A DNA stretch of 9,004 nucleotides from Paramuribaculum sp. (lineage in GTDB: Bacteria > Bacteroidota > Bacteroidia > Bacteroidales > Muribaculaceae): contig JAIDXU010000195.1 in the NCBI GenBank assembly GCA_029058455.1, positions 22,474 to 31,477 of the forward strand, in the 5' to 3' direction. The translations under genes and the position numbers were made by a program. This document shows, in pieces, positions 1-7,668 of the stretch. Position 1 is the stretch's first letter; each line of letters starts with the position of its first letter. The notes beneath the pieces were generated by a model, which had not been told where the DNA came from, ran no database searches, and saw nothing but the letters and a program-made list of their open reading frames with translations.

Positions 1-863
1 AGAGCTGGGAAATCTCCACTCTGCCCGGAAATGAATCGGTAGTTGAATCAGGCACCTACAAGGGTTTGACCATCAACGAGCTCACCCGTCGTTTCGGAGC
101 GCAGTTGCTCGGTTCCAAAGTAGTTAAGACCTATGGCGACACATTCCCGCTGATGATAAAACTCATCGACGCCAATCAGAATCTTTCGATTCAGGTTCAC
201 CCCGACAACAAACTGGCAATGAGAGTGCACAACCGCCCCGGCAAGACCGAAATGTGGTATGTGATCGACGCTCTTCCCGGCGCCGGTATCTATTCGGGTC
301 TCCTTCGTCCTCTTACTTCGGAGACTATCAAACAGAAAATCGACGACTCTACAATAATCGACGAACTCGCCCTGCACAACTCGGCCAACGGTGACATTTT
401 CTTCATACCGGCCGGTCGTATCCACGCTATCGGAGCCGGTAATCTCATCGCCGAGATTCAGGAGCCGAGCGACATAACCTACCGCATCTATGATTACGGC
501 CGCAAAGACGCCAACGGACAGCCGCGCGAACTTCACACCGAACTCGCAAGCCAGGCTATCAACCCCGAGCGCAACGCCGATGTGCCTCCCACCCGCGCCA
601 ATCCTGAGCTCAACGACACATGCGTGGTTGACTATCCGCGATTCAGAACCCGCCGCATAATCGTCGATGGCAATACATCGATCGAACCTACCGAAGACTC
701 CTATACCGTGCTGATGTGTGTTGACGGTGAAGCAACCCTCACCTATCCCGAAGGCAAAACAGAGCTTCGCCCCGGCCTAACCCTGCTTCTTCCCGCAGTT
801 ATGCCCGAAGTTGAAATCAACGGTCACTGCACACTGTTGCTCGTGAGATCATTCGCCGAATAA
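1..863 (+). CDS. manA: Mannose-6-phosphate isomerase, type I (5'-truncated by window edge)
   Basis: Cytoplasmic zinc enzyme that interconverts mannose 6-phosphate and fructose 6-phosphate, linking mannose use and GDP-sugar synthesis to glycolysis. The reading frame is open from base 3 with no start codon of its own: it begins SWEIS, the conserved 'GESWEIS' region of type I isomerases, so roughly 30 N-terminal residues lie upstream. The cupin metal-site motifs are present: QVHPD (Gln codon 192-194), GKTEMWYV (Glu 249-251) and PAGRIHAIG (His 423-425). The motif EIQEPSDITYRIYDYGR with the following RELHTE is typical of the short Bacteroidetes form (about 320 residues). The C-terminal part (about 670-860) is the small second cupin half. 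The stop is TAA at 861-863. It lies 99 bp before the transporter gene, and a hairpin-like dyad separates them, so it may belong to a different transcription unit. Family assignment is secure; a role tied to the sialic-acid genes is not shown. Confidence 0.93.
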   Translation, partial: SWEISTLPGNESVVESGTYKGLTINELTRRFGAQLLGSKVVKTYGDTFPLMIKLIDANQNLSIQVHPDNKLAMRVHNRPGKTEMWYVIDALPGAGIYSGLLRPLTSETIKQKIDDSTIIDELALHNSANGDIFFIPAGRIHAIGAGNLIAEIQEPSDITYRIYDYGRKDANGQPRELHTELASQAINPERNADVPPTRANPELNDTCVVDYPRFRTRRIIVDGNTSIEPTEDSYTVLMCVDGEATLTYPEGKTELRPGLTLLLPAVMPEVEINGHCTLLLVRSFAE

Positions 864-887
864 ACCACTAAATTCCCCTCAGCATCC

Positions 888-911
888 AATAATCCAAAAC
901 TTTTGATTATT
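888..911. promoter_or_regulatory. Interrupted palindrome: candidate operator or AT-rich terminator hairpin
   Basis: Perfect 7-bp arms AATAATC (888-894) and GATTATT (905-911) flank a 10-nt centre that itself has AAA/TTT symmetry, giving 20 of 24 symmetric positions. A short T run follows (to 914). Seen directly. It could be a weak AT-rich terminator for manA, or an operator for a dimeric regulator, because the right arm overlaps the -7-like element before nanT. Function is inferred. Confidence 0.45.
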
Positions 912-915
912 TTTG
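908..915 (+). promoter_or_regulatory. Bacteroidetes -7 promoter element (TATTTTTG) upstream of nanT
   Basis: TATTTTTG matches the TAnnTTTG -7 consensus of the Bacteroidetes primary sigma factor. It would place transcription start near 921-923, leaving a leader of about 40 nt before the ATG at 963. I see no good TTTG/TTG -33 element at the expected distance, so this is a partial match in an AT-rich stretch. It is the only plausible promoter seen for the sialic-acid cluster. Confidence 0.45.
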
Positions 916-962
916 CTTCCGCTCTCCCATAACCGATTAAAGACAACCAATCTATCAATACC

Positions 963-2249
963 ATGACCAACGTTAATTCTACCGCAGTTGCCGCTAAAGG
1001 GCGCAATATCTACCCCTGGGTGGTAGTGGGACTGCTTTGGGTCGTTGCCTTGCTCAACTACATGGACAGGCAAATGCTCTCGACCATGCAACAGGCTATC
1101 GGCGAAACCATTCAGCCAATCCGCGACCCTGCCAATTTCGGCCGTCTCATGGCCATATTTCTCTGGATCTACGGTCTTATGAGCCCCGTGTCGGGCGCCA
1201 TAGCCGACCGTCTGAGCCGCAAATGGCTTATCGTTGGTTCGCTGCTTGTTTGGTCGTCGGTAACTCTCGCTATGGGATTCTGCACCACCTTCAACCAGAT
1301 ATTCTGGCTCCGCGCCCTGATGGGTGTGAGCGAGGCTCTCTATATTCCCGCCGGATTAAGCCTCATTGCCGACTACTTCACCGGCTCGGCACGTTCACTG
1401 GCTATCGGCATTCACATGACCGGCCTCTACACCGGTCAGGCGCTCGGAGGCTTCGGTGCCACCGTAGCCCACGCTTTCTCATGGCAGCACACCTTCCTCG
1501 TGTTTGGTATTGTCGGCATAGCCTACGCAGTAGTTTTGGCAATAGCGCTCAGAGAGAAACGGCGCAATGCTTCTGACCATGCCGTGGGGGTTGACGACAC
1601 CGACGCCACCACAATGAATGTCTCAAAGAAAGAGAGTGTTGTCAAAACGTTTGCAATGATATTCTCGAATATCGCTTTCTGGGTGATACTCTTTTTCTTT
1701 GCCACATCGTCGCTTCCCGGCTGGGCCACCAAAAACTGGCTTCCCACACTGTTTGCCGAATCGCTCGGCATATCTCCGGCCGAAGCCGGTCCTCTGGCCA
1801 CAATCACCATCGCCGTGTCATCGTTTATCGGCGTTATGGTCGGCGGCCCGATGAGCGACCGCTGGGTGAAACGCAATCTGCGCGGCCGTATCTATACCTC
1901 CGCCATCGGTATGGCTCTGATGATTCCGGCCCTTATACTTATAGGTGTAGGCCACTCTCTGCCCACAGCCATTGCCGCAGGCCTTTGCTTCGGTCTCGGT
2001 TACGGTATGTTTGATACCAACAACATGCCTATTCTCTGTCAGTTCGTTCCCGCCCGTCAACGCGCTTCGGCCTACGGCCTGATGAATATGACCGGTGTGT
2101 TTGCCGGCGCTGCCGTGACTGAGATTCTCGGTTCATGGGCCAAAGAGGGAGACCTCGGCACCGGATTTGTAGTGATGGGCGCCGTGCTTGTTGTGGCAAT
2201 GGTTCTGCAGCTCACATTGCTCCGTCCCAAATCAGACGACGCGGTCTAA
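963..2249 (+). CDS. nanT: MFS transporter, probable sialic acid (Neu5Ac) importer
   Basis: Inner-membrane major facilitator of 428 residues, predicted to import free N-acetylneuraminate with a cation. Residues 17-32 form TM1 running into NYMDRQ (33-38), a common MFS start. Loop 2-3 has the motif-A-like GAIADRLSRKW (78-88), repeated in the second half as GGPMSDRWVKR (294-304). Hydrophobic segments fit about 12 helices, with a hydrophilic charged central loop at about 197-225. The ATG at 963 gives a short polar N-terminus before TM1 and is preferred. Substrate is inferred from context: the sialate lyase gene follows after 67 bp, then the epimerase and esterase, and B. fragilis nanLET uses an MFS NanT. 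On sequence alone it resembles anion:cation (hexuronate/sialate) symporters, so another acidic sugar cannot be excluded. The MFS call is secure; the NanT call is moderate. Confidence 0.82.
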   Translation: MTNVNSTAVAAKGRNIYPWVVVGLLWVVALLNYMDRQMLSTMQQAIGETIQPIRDPANFGRLMAIFLWIYGLMSPVSGAIADRLSRKWLIVGSLLVWSSVTLAMGFCTTFNQIFWLRALMGVSEALYIPAGLSLIADYFTGSARSLAIGIHMTGLYTGQALGGFGATVAHAFSWQHTFLVFGIVGIAYAVVLAIALREKRRNASDHAVGVDDTDATTMNVSKKESVVKTFAMIFSNIAFWVILFFFATSSLPGWATKNWLPTLFAESLGISPAEAGPLATITIAVSSFIGVMVGGPMSDRWVKRNLRGRIYTSAIGMALMIPALILIGVGHSLPTAIAAGLCFGLGYGMFDTNNMPILCQFVPARQRASAYGLMNMTGVFAGAAVTEILGSWAKEGDLGTGFVVMGAVLVVAMVLQLTLLRPKSDDAV

Positions 2250-2250
2250 T

Positions 2251-2281
2251 CCCGATTATTCCCGATTAATCTCGTTTAATC
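2251..2281. repeat. Short direct repeat plus inverted repeat in the nanT-nanA gap
   Basis: Two adjacent near-identical decamers, CCCGATTATT (2251-2260) and CCCGATTAAT (2261-2270), are followed by TTAATC (2276-2281), which pairs with GATTAA (2264-2269) across a 6-nt loop. The octamer CCGATTAA also occurs at 933-940 upstream of nanT. This could be a regulatory site, an mRNA processing or stability hairpin, or chance in AT-rich spacer. No -7 promoter element is visible in this gap. Confidence 0.3.
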
Positions 2282-2316
2282 AAGTTAACATAACCCAACA
2301 AATAAACCCGACAACA

Positions 2317-3249
2317 ATGAAATTTGAAAAGATAAAGGGACTCATCGATGCTCCTTTCACCCCTTTCCACCCCAACGGTGACCTCAATCTCGAACCTATC
2401 CCCACCTATGCCGCCATGCTCATGGCCAACGGCATGAAGGGTGTGTTTATCAATGGATCCTCAGGCGAGGGCTATATGCTCACAGTCGACGAGCGCAAGC
2501 AGCTCACCAAGGCATGGATCGACGCCGTGGGCGAGAATCCCGACTTTAAAGTGATAGTTCATGTAGGCAGCTGCTGTGTGCGCGACGCCCGCGAACTCGC
2601 CCGTCACGCCGCCGAGCTCGGCGCATGGGGTATCGGCGCGATGGCTCCCCCCTTCCCCAAAATCGGCCGAGTGGAAGAACTTGTGAAATATATTGAAGAG
2701 ATTGCTTCCGCAGCCCCCGAACTCCCCTTCTATTACTATCATATCCCTGCATTCAACGGCGCTTTCCTTCCCATGATAGAGCTGCTTGAAGCTGTTGACG
2801 GCCGTGTTGAAAACTTCGCCGGCATAAAATATACCTTCGAGAGCCTGTATGAATATAATCAGTGCCGCCTCTATAAAGACGGTAAATATGATATGCTCCA
2901 CGGTCAGGATGAAACTATCCTCGCTTCTCTCGCTCAGGGTGGCGCCCAGGGTGGCATAGGCGGCACTACCAACTATAACGGCCGTGAGCTCAACGCCATC
3001 ATCGAGGCATGGAAGCGCGGCGACATCGAGGCAGCCCGCCGCCATCAGAATTTCTCTCAGGAAGTTATCAACGTAATATGCCGTTACAGAGGCAATATCG
3101 TGGGCGGCAAGCGTATCATGAAACTTATAGGTCTTGACCTCGGCCCCAACCGTGTTCCCTTCCGCAATCTCACCGACGAGGAAGAGGAAAAGATGCGCAA
3201 GGAGCTTGACGCAATCGATTTCTTTTGCCGTTGCAACAAATTAGTGTAA
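2317..3249 (+). CDS. nanA: N-acetylneuraminate lyase (sialic acid aldolase)
   Basis: Cytoplasmic class I aldolase that splits Neu5Ac into N-acetylmannosamine and pyruvate, the committing step of sialic-acid catabolism. The 310-residue length is normal for the NanA/DapA TIM-barrel family (about 305). Visible active-site motifs: GSSGE at 47-51 (binds the pyruvate carboxylate; GSTGE in many homologues), the YHIP motif with Tyr141 (equivalent to the catalytic Tyr of E. coli NanA) and the Schiff-base Lys171 in GIKYT. A glycine-rich stretch GGAQGGIGGTTNY follows at about 209-221. The ATG at 2317 is chosen because the protein then starts MKFEKIKGLIDAPFTPF, the usual beginning of the barrel. In-frame extension to 2188 would overlap nanT and encode no family sequence. 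B. fragilis calls this gene nanL. The epimerase gene starts 8 bp after the stop, suggesting co-translation. Dihydrodipicolinate synthase is excluded mainly by the YHIP motif and context. Confidence 0.95.
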   Translation: MKFEKIKGLIDAPFTPFHPNGDLNLEPIPTYAAMLMANGMKGVFINGSSGEGYMLTVDERKQLTKAWIDAVGENPDFKVIVHVGSCCVRDARELARHAAELGAWGIGAMAPPFPKIGRVEELVKYIEEIASAAPELPFYYYHIPAFNGAFLPMIELLEAVDGRVENFAGIKYTFESLYEYNQCRLYKDGKYDMLHGQDETILASLAQGGAQGGIGGTTNYNGRELNAIIEAWKRGDIEAARRHQNFSQEVINVICRYRGNIVGGKRIMKLIGLDLGPNRVPFRNLTDEEEEKMRKELDAIDFFCRCNKLV

Positions 3250-3257
3250 ACCGAACA

Positions 3258-4472
3258 ATGTGGACACCCGAATATACTGACGAATATCTGCACAACTGTC
3301 TTGACAGATATTCGGCCGATCTGACCAACGACATTCTCCCCTTCTGGCTTGAACATGGTGCCGACCCGGTTAACGGAGGCGTTTATACCTGTGTAGACCG
3401 CGAGGGCAAACTGATGGATACCACCAAATCGGTGTGGTTTCAAGGCAGATGTGCATTTGTCTATGCCTTTGCCTATAACAACATCCGCAAGTCGCCCGAA
3501 TATCTCACGATGGCTCGCTCATGTATTGACTTCATCGAAGCTCACTGCATAGATCCCGAAGATAAGAGAATGTATTTTGAGGTGACAGCCGACGGTACCC
3601 CCCTGCGCAAACGCCGCTATCTCTTTTCTGAGTGCTTTGCGGCTATCGCAATGGCCGAATATGCCCTCGCAACCGGCGAGACAGCCTACGCCGACAAGGC
3701 TCTGGAGATGTTCCGCCTCATAGTGAAATATCACACCACCCCCGGATTACTGGAACCCAAATATCTCCCCTCACTGCAGGCACGCGGTCATTCGATTACA
3801 ATGATTCTGCTCAATACCGCCGCCGTGATACGCAAGGTGAAACCGTCGCCCGAGCTTGACAAGCAGATCGATTCGTCGCTCCATGACATTTTCACCTACT
3901 TCATGCATCCCGAGGTAAACGCCCTGCTCGAAACGGTTGGCCCCGACGGAGAGCTGATCGACACTATGCTCGGCCGCACCGTCAATCCCGGGCACTGTAT
4001 CGAGACTGCATGGTTCCTGCTTGAAGAAGCCCGCCACCGCAACTGGGACAAAGAGATAGTGAAAAACGCTGTCAAGATTCTCGACTGGTCATGGGAACTG
4101 GGCTGGGACAACGAGTTTGGCGGCATTATCAACTTCCGCGACTGCAAGGGATTCCCCCATCAGGACTATTCACAGGACATGAAATTCTGGTGGCCGCAGA
4201 CCGAGGCCGTGATAGCTACTCTCTACGCCTATCTCGCCACCGGCGAAACGCGGTTCCTCGACATGCACCGCATGGCCAACGACTGGATGTATGAACACCT
4301 GCCCGATCCCGCTTTCGGTGAATGGTTCGGCTATCTGCACCGCGACGGTACTGTGGCCCAGCCCGCCAAAGGAAATCTGTTTAAAGGACCGTTCCACATT
4401 CCCCGTATGCTCATCAAGAGCAGTATGCTGATCAACGACATCCTGACTCTCGGCGCCGGCAATAACTGCTGA
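3258..4472 (+). CDS. nanE: AGE-family N-acylglucosamine 2-epimerase (ManNAc to GlcNAc)
   Basis: Cytoplasmic (alpha/alpha)6-barrel epimerase that interconverts N-acetylmannosamine and N-acetylglucosamine, taking the product of the lyase without prior phosphorylation. The 404-residue length fits the family. The motifs match the AGE/renin-binding-protein branch rather than cellobiose 2-epimerase: WFQGRCAF (60-67), RGHSITM (176-182), NPGHCIETAWFLLEEA with His246 and Glu249, WWPQTEA (311-317) and KGNLFKGPFHIPR with His380. The two histidines correspond to the catalytic pair known in this family. The ATG at 3258 is preferred; a TTG at 3225 would overlap the end of nanA. The fold is unrelated to the TIM-barrel ManNAc-6-P epimerase also named NanE in E. 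coli; the symbol follows Bacteroides usage. No ManNAc kinase (nanK) is seen nearby, consistent with the direct route shown in B. fragilis, where a ROK kinase then phosphorylates GlcNAc. Confidence 0.92.
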   Translation: MWTPEYTDEYLHNCLDRYSADLTNDILPFWLEHGADPVNGGVYTCVDREGKLMDTTKSVWFQGRCAFVYAFAYNNIRKSPEYLTMARSCIDFIEAHCIDPEDKRMYFEVTADGTPLRKRRYLFSECFAAIAMAEYALATGETAYADKALEMFRLIVKYHTTPGLLEPKYLPSLQARGHSITMILLNTAAVIRKVKPSPELDKQIDSSLHDIFTYFMHPEVNALLETVGPDGELIDTMLGRTVNPGHCIETAWFLLEEARHRNWDKEIVKNAVKILDWSWELGWDNEFGGIINFRDCKGFPHQDYSQDMKFWWPQTEAVIATLYAYLATGETRFLDMHRMANDWMYEHLPDPAFGEWFGYLHRDGTVAQPAKGNLFKGPFHIPRMLIKSSMLINDILTLGAGNNC

Positions 4473-4494
4473 CCTTAACCCATAATTTCAAACC

Positions 4495-7400
4495 ATGCGT
4501 CTGAAAATCATCACAATGCTGGCTACAGCCACTCTCGCTTCGGGGGTGGCTGCAGCCTCATCTTCCTCACCGGATGATAAAATCAAGGTGGCCTGTGTAG
4601 GCAATTCGATTACCTACGGCTATACCCTTCCCGACCGCACAACGCAGGCGTGGCCGTTCCGCCTGGCCGAAATGCTCGGGCCCGGATATGAGGTGGGCAA
4701 TTTCGGCAAATCGAGCACCACGCTCCTCGCCAAAGGCCACTTTCCTTATATCAACCAGCCCGAATATGCGGCTTCACTTGATTTCAAACCCGACATTGTG
4801 GTGATTCACCTCGGTGTCAACGACACCGACCCGCGCAACTGGCCAAATCACAGCGATGAGTTTGTGACCGATTATCTCAATCTCATAGACTCCTATCGCA
4901 AAGTAAATCCCGAGGTGAGAATCATAATCGCCAATCTCACCCCGCTCACTGCACTTCACTCCCGTTTTCCCACCGGCACCCGCCAGTGGCGCGAAAAAGT
5001 CAATCAGGCCATCACTCAGGTTGCCGACATAGCCGGAGTGGAGCTGACCGACTTCGGCAAACCGCTGCTCGACCGCACCGAGCTCCTTCCCGACGCCGTT
5101 CATCCCGACCCGCGCGGACAGGAGCTGCTTGCCCGTCAGGCGGCCTCGGCCATAACCGGCAACTACGGCGGTCTGAAACTCAATCCCATATTTGGCGACG
5201 GGATGGTGATTCAGCAGCTAAAGCCCATTAAAATCAGCGGCACATCCAACGCCGGCGATACCGTAAGCGTAACTCTCGGCAAAGATTCAGCCGTGACGGT
5301 TACTCCGGCCAACGGCTCATGGCTCGTCACTCTTCCTCCACGCGCCGCTTCGCGAAATGCTCTCTCGCTCTCTGTCTCCACCCCCGACACAACCGTCACT
5401 CTCAGAGACATTCTCATAGGAGAACTGTGGATAGCCTCCGGCCAAAGCAACATGGCTTTCACCATGAACGAGGCCGTGACCGGTGCCCGCGATCTGCCCC
5501 AATCGGCCGACTCGCTGCTACGCATATTCAATATGCGCGGCCCGCTAACCAATGCTACGAAATGGTCGGATGAAACAATCGCCAAAGTCAACAATCTCGA
5601 ATATTACTACCCCACACAGTGGGAGAAAGCCGCACCCTCAACCCTCGGCAATTTCTCGGCCGTGGCCTACTATTTCGCCCGTGAGCTCAGAGACAGCCTT
5701 GACGTGCCCGTGGGCGTGATATGCAACGCTGTGGGAGGAGCCGGAGCCGAAAGCTTCGCTTCGATCGAATCTATCGACAAGACTATGCCCCGAATGCTTG
5801 TGAACCGCGGCGCCAACGACTATCAGCAGCCGTGGGTTAAGCAGCGAATGAAAGAAAATGTAGGCGAAAACAACCGCCACCCTTATGAACCGGCCTATCT
5901 CTTTGCCACTGGAGTAAGACCCCTCGGCGACATCCAGCTCGCCGGAGTGATATGGTATCAGGGTGAAAGTAATGCCCACAACACAGAGCTTCATGAGGAG
6001 ATATTTCCCATGATGGTTGAAAGTTGGCGCACTCATTTCAATCGCCACGACCTGCCGTTTTATTTCGTGCAGCTCTCAAGCCTCAACCGCCCCTCATGGC
6101 CTGAATTTCGCGATTCGCAGCGACGACTCGCCCGCTCGGTGCCTGACACATGGATGGCGGTGAGCAGCGACGTGGGTGACTCGCTCGATGTTCACCCCCG
6201 AAACAAGCTCCCGGTTGGTCATCGCCTCGCCCGCCTCGCCCTCCGCAACTCCTATTCGCGTGCTGACCTTCAGGCCGAAAGTCCTGCACCCGAAAAACTC
6301 ACACTCTCGCCCGACGGAAAATCGCTCATACTCACCATGAGCAATGCCGACGGCCTCCACACCTCTGACGGCGGCGCTCCCATCACATTTGAAGTGGCAG
6401 CCCACCCCTACGGGCCATATTACCCGGCCACCGCACGCATTATCTCACCCTCAACTATCGAAATTACCGACATGAAAATCAATAATCCCACCCATCTGCG
6501 CTATGGCTGGCAGCCGTTCACCCGCGCCAACCTGCTCAACGGCAGCAATCTTCCCGCTTCGACATTCCTTATCGGTCTCGACACCCAAGACTCTGACTTT
6601 GACAGCGGTTTTGACGAAGGTGTCAGCGCCGCGGCGGGCGGTGTGCTCCCCGGCGGCGAAATGATTGTGGCCGGCGGATGTAACTTCCCCGGCAATCCGA
6701 TGGCTCCCGGCGCAACCAAGAAATTCTATCGCGGCATTTATCTCACCGCGCCCGTAGAGCAACAGCCTGATTGGCAACTTGCAGGTTTGCTTCCTGAAGG
6801 ATTGGCCTACGGCGTGAGCGCCTCCACCCCCAAAGGGGTATTTATCGCAGGCGGAAACACCTCCACCGGCAACAACCGCAAGGCATGGCTGGCCAATCTC
6901 ACTCCCGAAGGCACCGTGATTCTCACCGATCTTCCCCAACTTCCCGCCGACATCGACAATGCGTCATGTGCTTTTGCCGGCTCAAAAATCTATATTGCCG
7001 GAGGTAACTACAACGGTCTCCCCTCCAACCGTATGATAGCTCTCGATCTCGACAATGCCGATGCCGGATGGCAGGAGCTGAAACCGATGCCGGGTGATCC
7101 GCGAGTGCAGCCCGTAATGGCCGCCGCTACCGTCAAAGGCAAACCGGCGCTCTATATCTGGGGCGGATTCGCAGGTCGTCACACCTCACCATCAGGTCAG
7201 ACCGTGGAACCCACCCTCACCACTTCGGGTCTTTGCTATGACATCGCTTCCGGAAAATATAAAAAACTCCCCGCTCCCGAAGTCAACGGCGAGGAAATAT
7301 CGCTCGGCGGCGGTGCCGCAGTGTCGGTCGACAATAGGATTGTGGCGATTGGCGGCGTGAACAAAGATGTGTTTCTCAACGCACTCAGAAATCAGGCTCC

Positions 7401-7614
7401 CGACTATCTCAGCCACCCGGTGGAATGGTATTCATTTAACCCCAATGTGATGGTCTATGATCCGGAGACCGGAATATGGAACTCACCCTATGTCTCACCC
7501 GATCTTGCCCGCGCAGGCGCCCTCATGATAGCTGCCCCCGAATCGATCAGCGTGATAGGCGGTGAACTCAAACCCCGTATCCGCACCACCCGCGTCTCCA
7601 CACTGAGCTTCTGA
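4495..7614 (+). CDS. nanS: Secreted three-module sialate enzyme: SGNH esterase + sialate O-acetylesterase + kelch mutarotase
   Basis: A 1039-residue exported protein. Residues 1-20 form a type I signal peptide ending in VAA, with no lipobox Cys, pointing to the periplasm. Module 1 (about 29-222) is an SGNH/GDSL hydrolase: GNSIT with Ser38, Gly71 in NFGKSS, Asn109 in GVND, and Asp200/His203 in DAVHPD. Module 2 (about 226-694) is a sialate O-acetylesterase (SASA): an N-terminal beta region (LKLNPIFGDGMVIQ), GQSNM with Ser318, IWYQGES (486-492), DVHP with Asp565/His567, and a closing NLLNGSNLPASTF typical of the family end. Module 3 (about 700-1039) is a NanM-like cyclically permuted mutarotase with six kelch Gly-Gly pairs (727, 786, 836, 890, 953, 1022) and the hallmark AGGCNFP. 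Modules abut with little linker. The likely job is removal of O-acetyl groups from sialic acid and anomer interconversion before import by NanT. The gene starts 22 bp after the epimerase. Other Bacteroidales, such as Tannerella forsythia, carry nanS and nanM as separate genes. Exact O-acetyl positions cannot be told from sequence. Confidence 0.9.
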   Translation: MRLKIITMLATATLASGVAAASSSSPDDKIKVACVGNSITYGYTLPDRTTQAWPFRLAEMLGPGYEVGNFGKSSTTLLAKGHFPYINQPEYAASLDFKPDIVVIHLGVNDTDPRNWPNHSDEFVTDYLNLIDSYRKVNPEVRIIIANLTPLTALHSRFPTGTRQWREKVNQAITQVADIAGVELTDFGKPLLDRTELLPDAVHPDPRGQELLARQAASAITGNYGGLKLNPIFGDGMVIQQLKPIKISGTSNAGDTVSVTLGKDSAVTVTPANGSWLVTLPPRAASRNALSLSVSTPDTTVTLRDILIGELWIASGQSNMAFTMNEAVTGARDLPQSADSLLRIFNMRGPLTNATKWSDETIAKVNNLEYYYPTQWEKAAPSTLGNFSAVAYYFARELRDSLDVPVGVICNAVGGAGAESFASIESIDKTMPRMLVNRGANDYQQPWVKQRMKENVGENNRHPYEPAYLFATGVRPLGDIQLAGVIWYQGESNAHNTELHEEIFPMMVESWRTHFNRHDLPFYFVQLSSLNRPSWPEFRDSQRRLARSVPDTWMAVSSDVGDSLDVHPRNKLPVGHRLARLALRNSYSRADLQAESPAPEKLTLSPDGKSLILTMSNADGLHTSDGGAPITFEVAAHPYGPYYPATARIISPSTIEITDMKINNPTHLRYGWQPFTRANLLNGSNLPASTFLIGLDTQDSDFDSGFDEGVSAAAGGVLPGGEMIVAGGCNFPGNPMAPGATKKFYRGIYLTAPVEQQPDWQLAGLLPEGLAYGVSASTPKGVFIAGGNTSTGNNRKAWLANLTPEGTVILTDLPQLPADIDNASCAFAGSKIYIAGGNYNGLPSNRMIALDLDNADAGWQELKPMPGDPRVQPVMAAATVKGKPALYIWGGFAGRHTSPSGQTVEPTLTTSGLCYDIASGKYKKLPAPEVNGEEISLGGGAAVSVDNRIVAIGGVNKDVFLNALRNQAPDYLSHPVEWYSFNPNVMVYDPETGIWNSPYVSPDLARAGALMIAAPESISVIGGELKPRIRTTRVSTLSF

Positions 7615-7644
7615 CCTCCTGTCAGTCAATTTTTTCAAAGCGAG

Positions 7645-7666
7645 AATCGAATATTTCGATTTTTTT
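7645..7666 (+). terminator. Intrinsic terminator ending the sialic-acid cluster
   Basis: AATCGAA (7645-7651) and TTCGATT (7655-7661) form a perfect 7-bp stem with a 3-nt TAT loop, continuing into a run of seven T (7660-7666). It lies 31 bp after the stop codon of the fusion gene. The stem is AT-rich and so modest in strength, and some read-through into galK is possible. Confidence 0.7.
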
Positions 7667-7668
7667 AC

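Noticed and set aside
66..863. manA starting at the TTG at 66
   Set aside because: The frame is open to base 3 and encodes conserved isomerase sequence (SWEIS) upstream, so the gene is cut by the window edge rather than starting here.
2188..2316. N-terminal extension of nanA back to 2188
   Set aside because: It would overlap the end of nanT and encodes no lyase-like sequence; the ATG at 2317 begins exactly where family members begin.
2461..3045. 194-residue open frame opposite nanA
   Set aside because: It is a shadow produced by the codon bias of nanA; no recognisable domain, and the + strand gene is certain.
3225..3257. TTG start of the epimerase inside nanA
   Set aside because: It adds 11 residues unlike the family; the ATG at 3258, 8 bp after the nanA stop, is a better start.
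3258..4472. Cellobiose 2-epimerase or mannose isomerase as the identity of the AGE-fold gene
   Set aside because: WFQGR, NPGHxxExxWFLL and KGNxFKGxFHxPR match the GlcNAc 2-epimerase branch, and the gene adjoins sialate lyase.
6451..6939. 162-residue minus-strand frame across the esterase-kelch junction
   Set aside because: It overlaps well-supported coding sequence, has no recognisable motif and is one of several such frames in this GC-rich gene.
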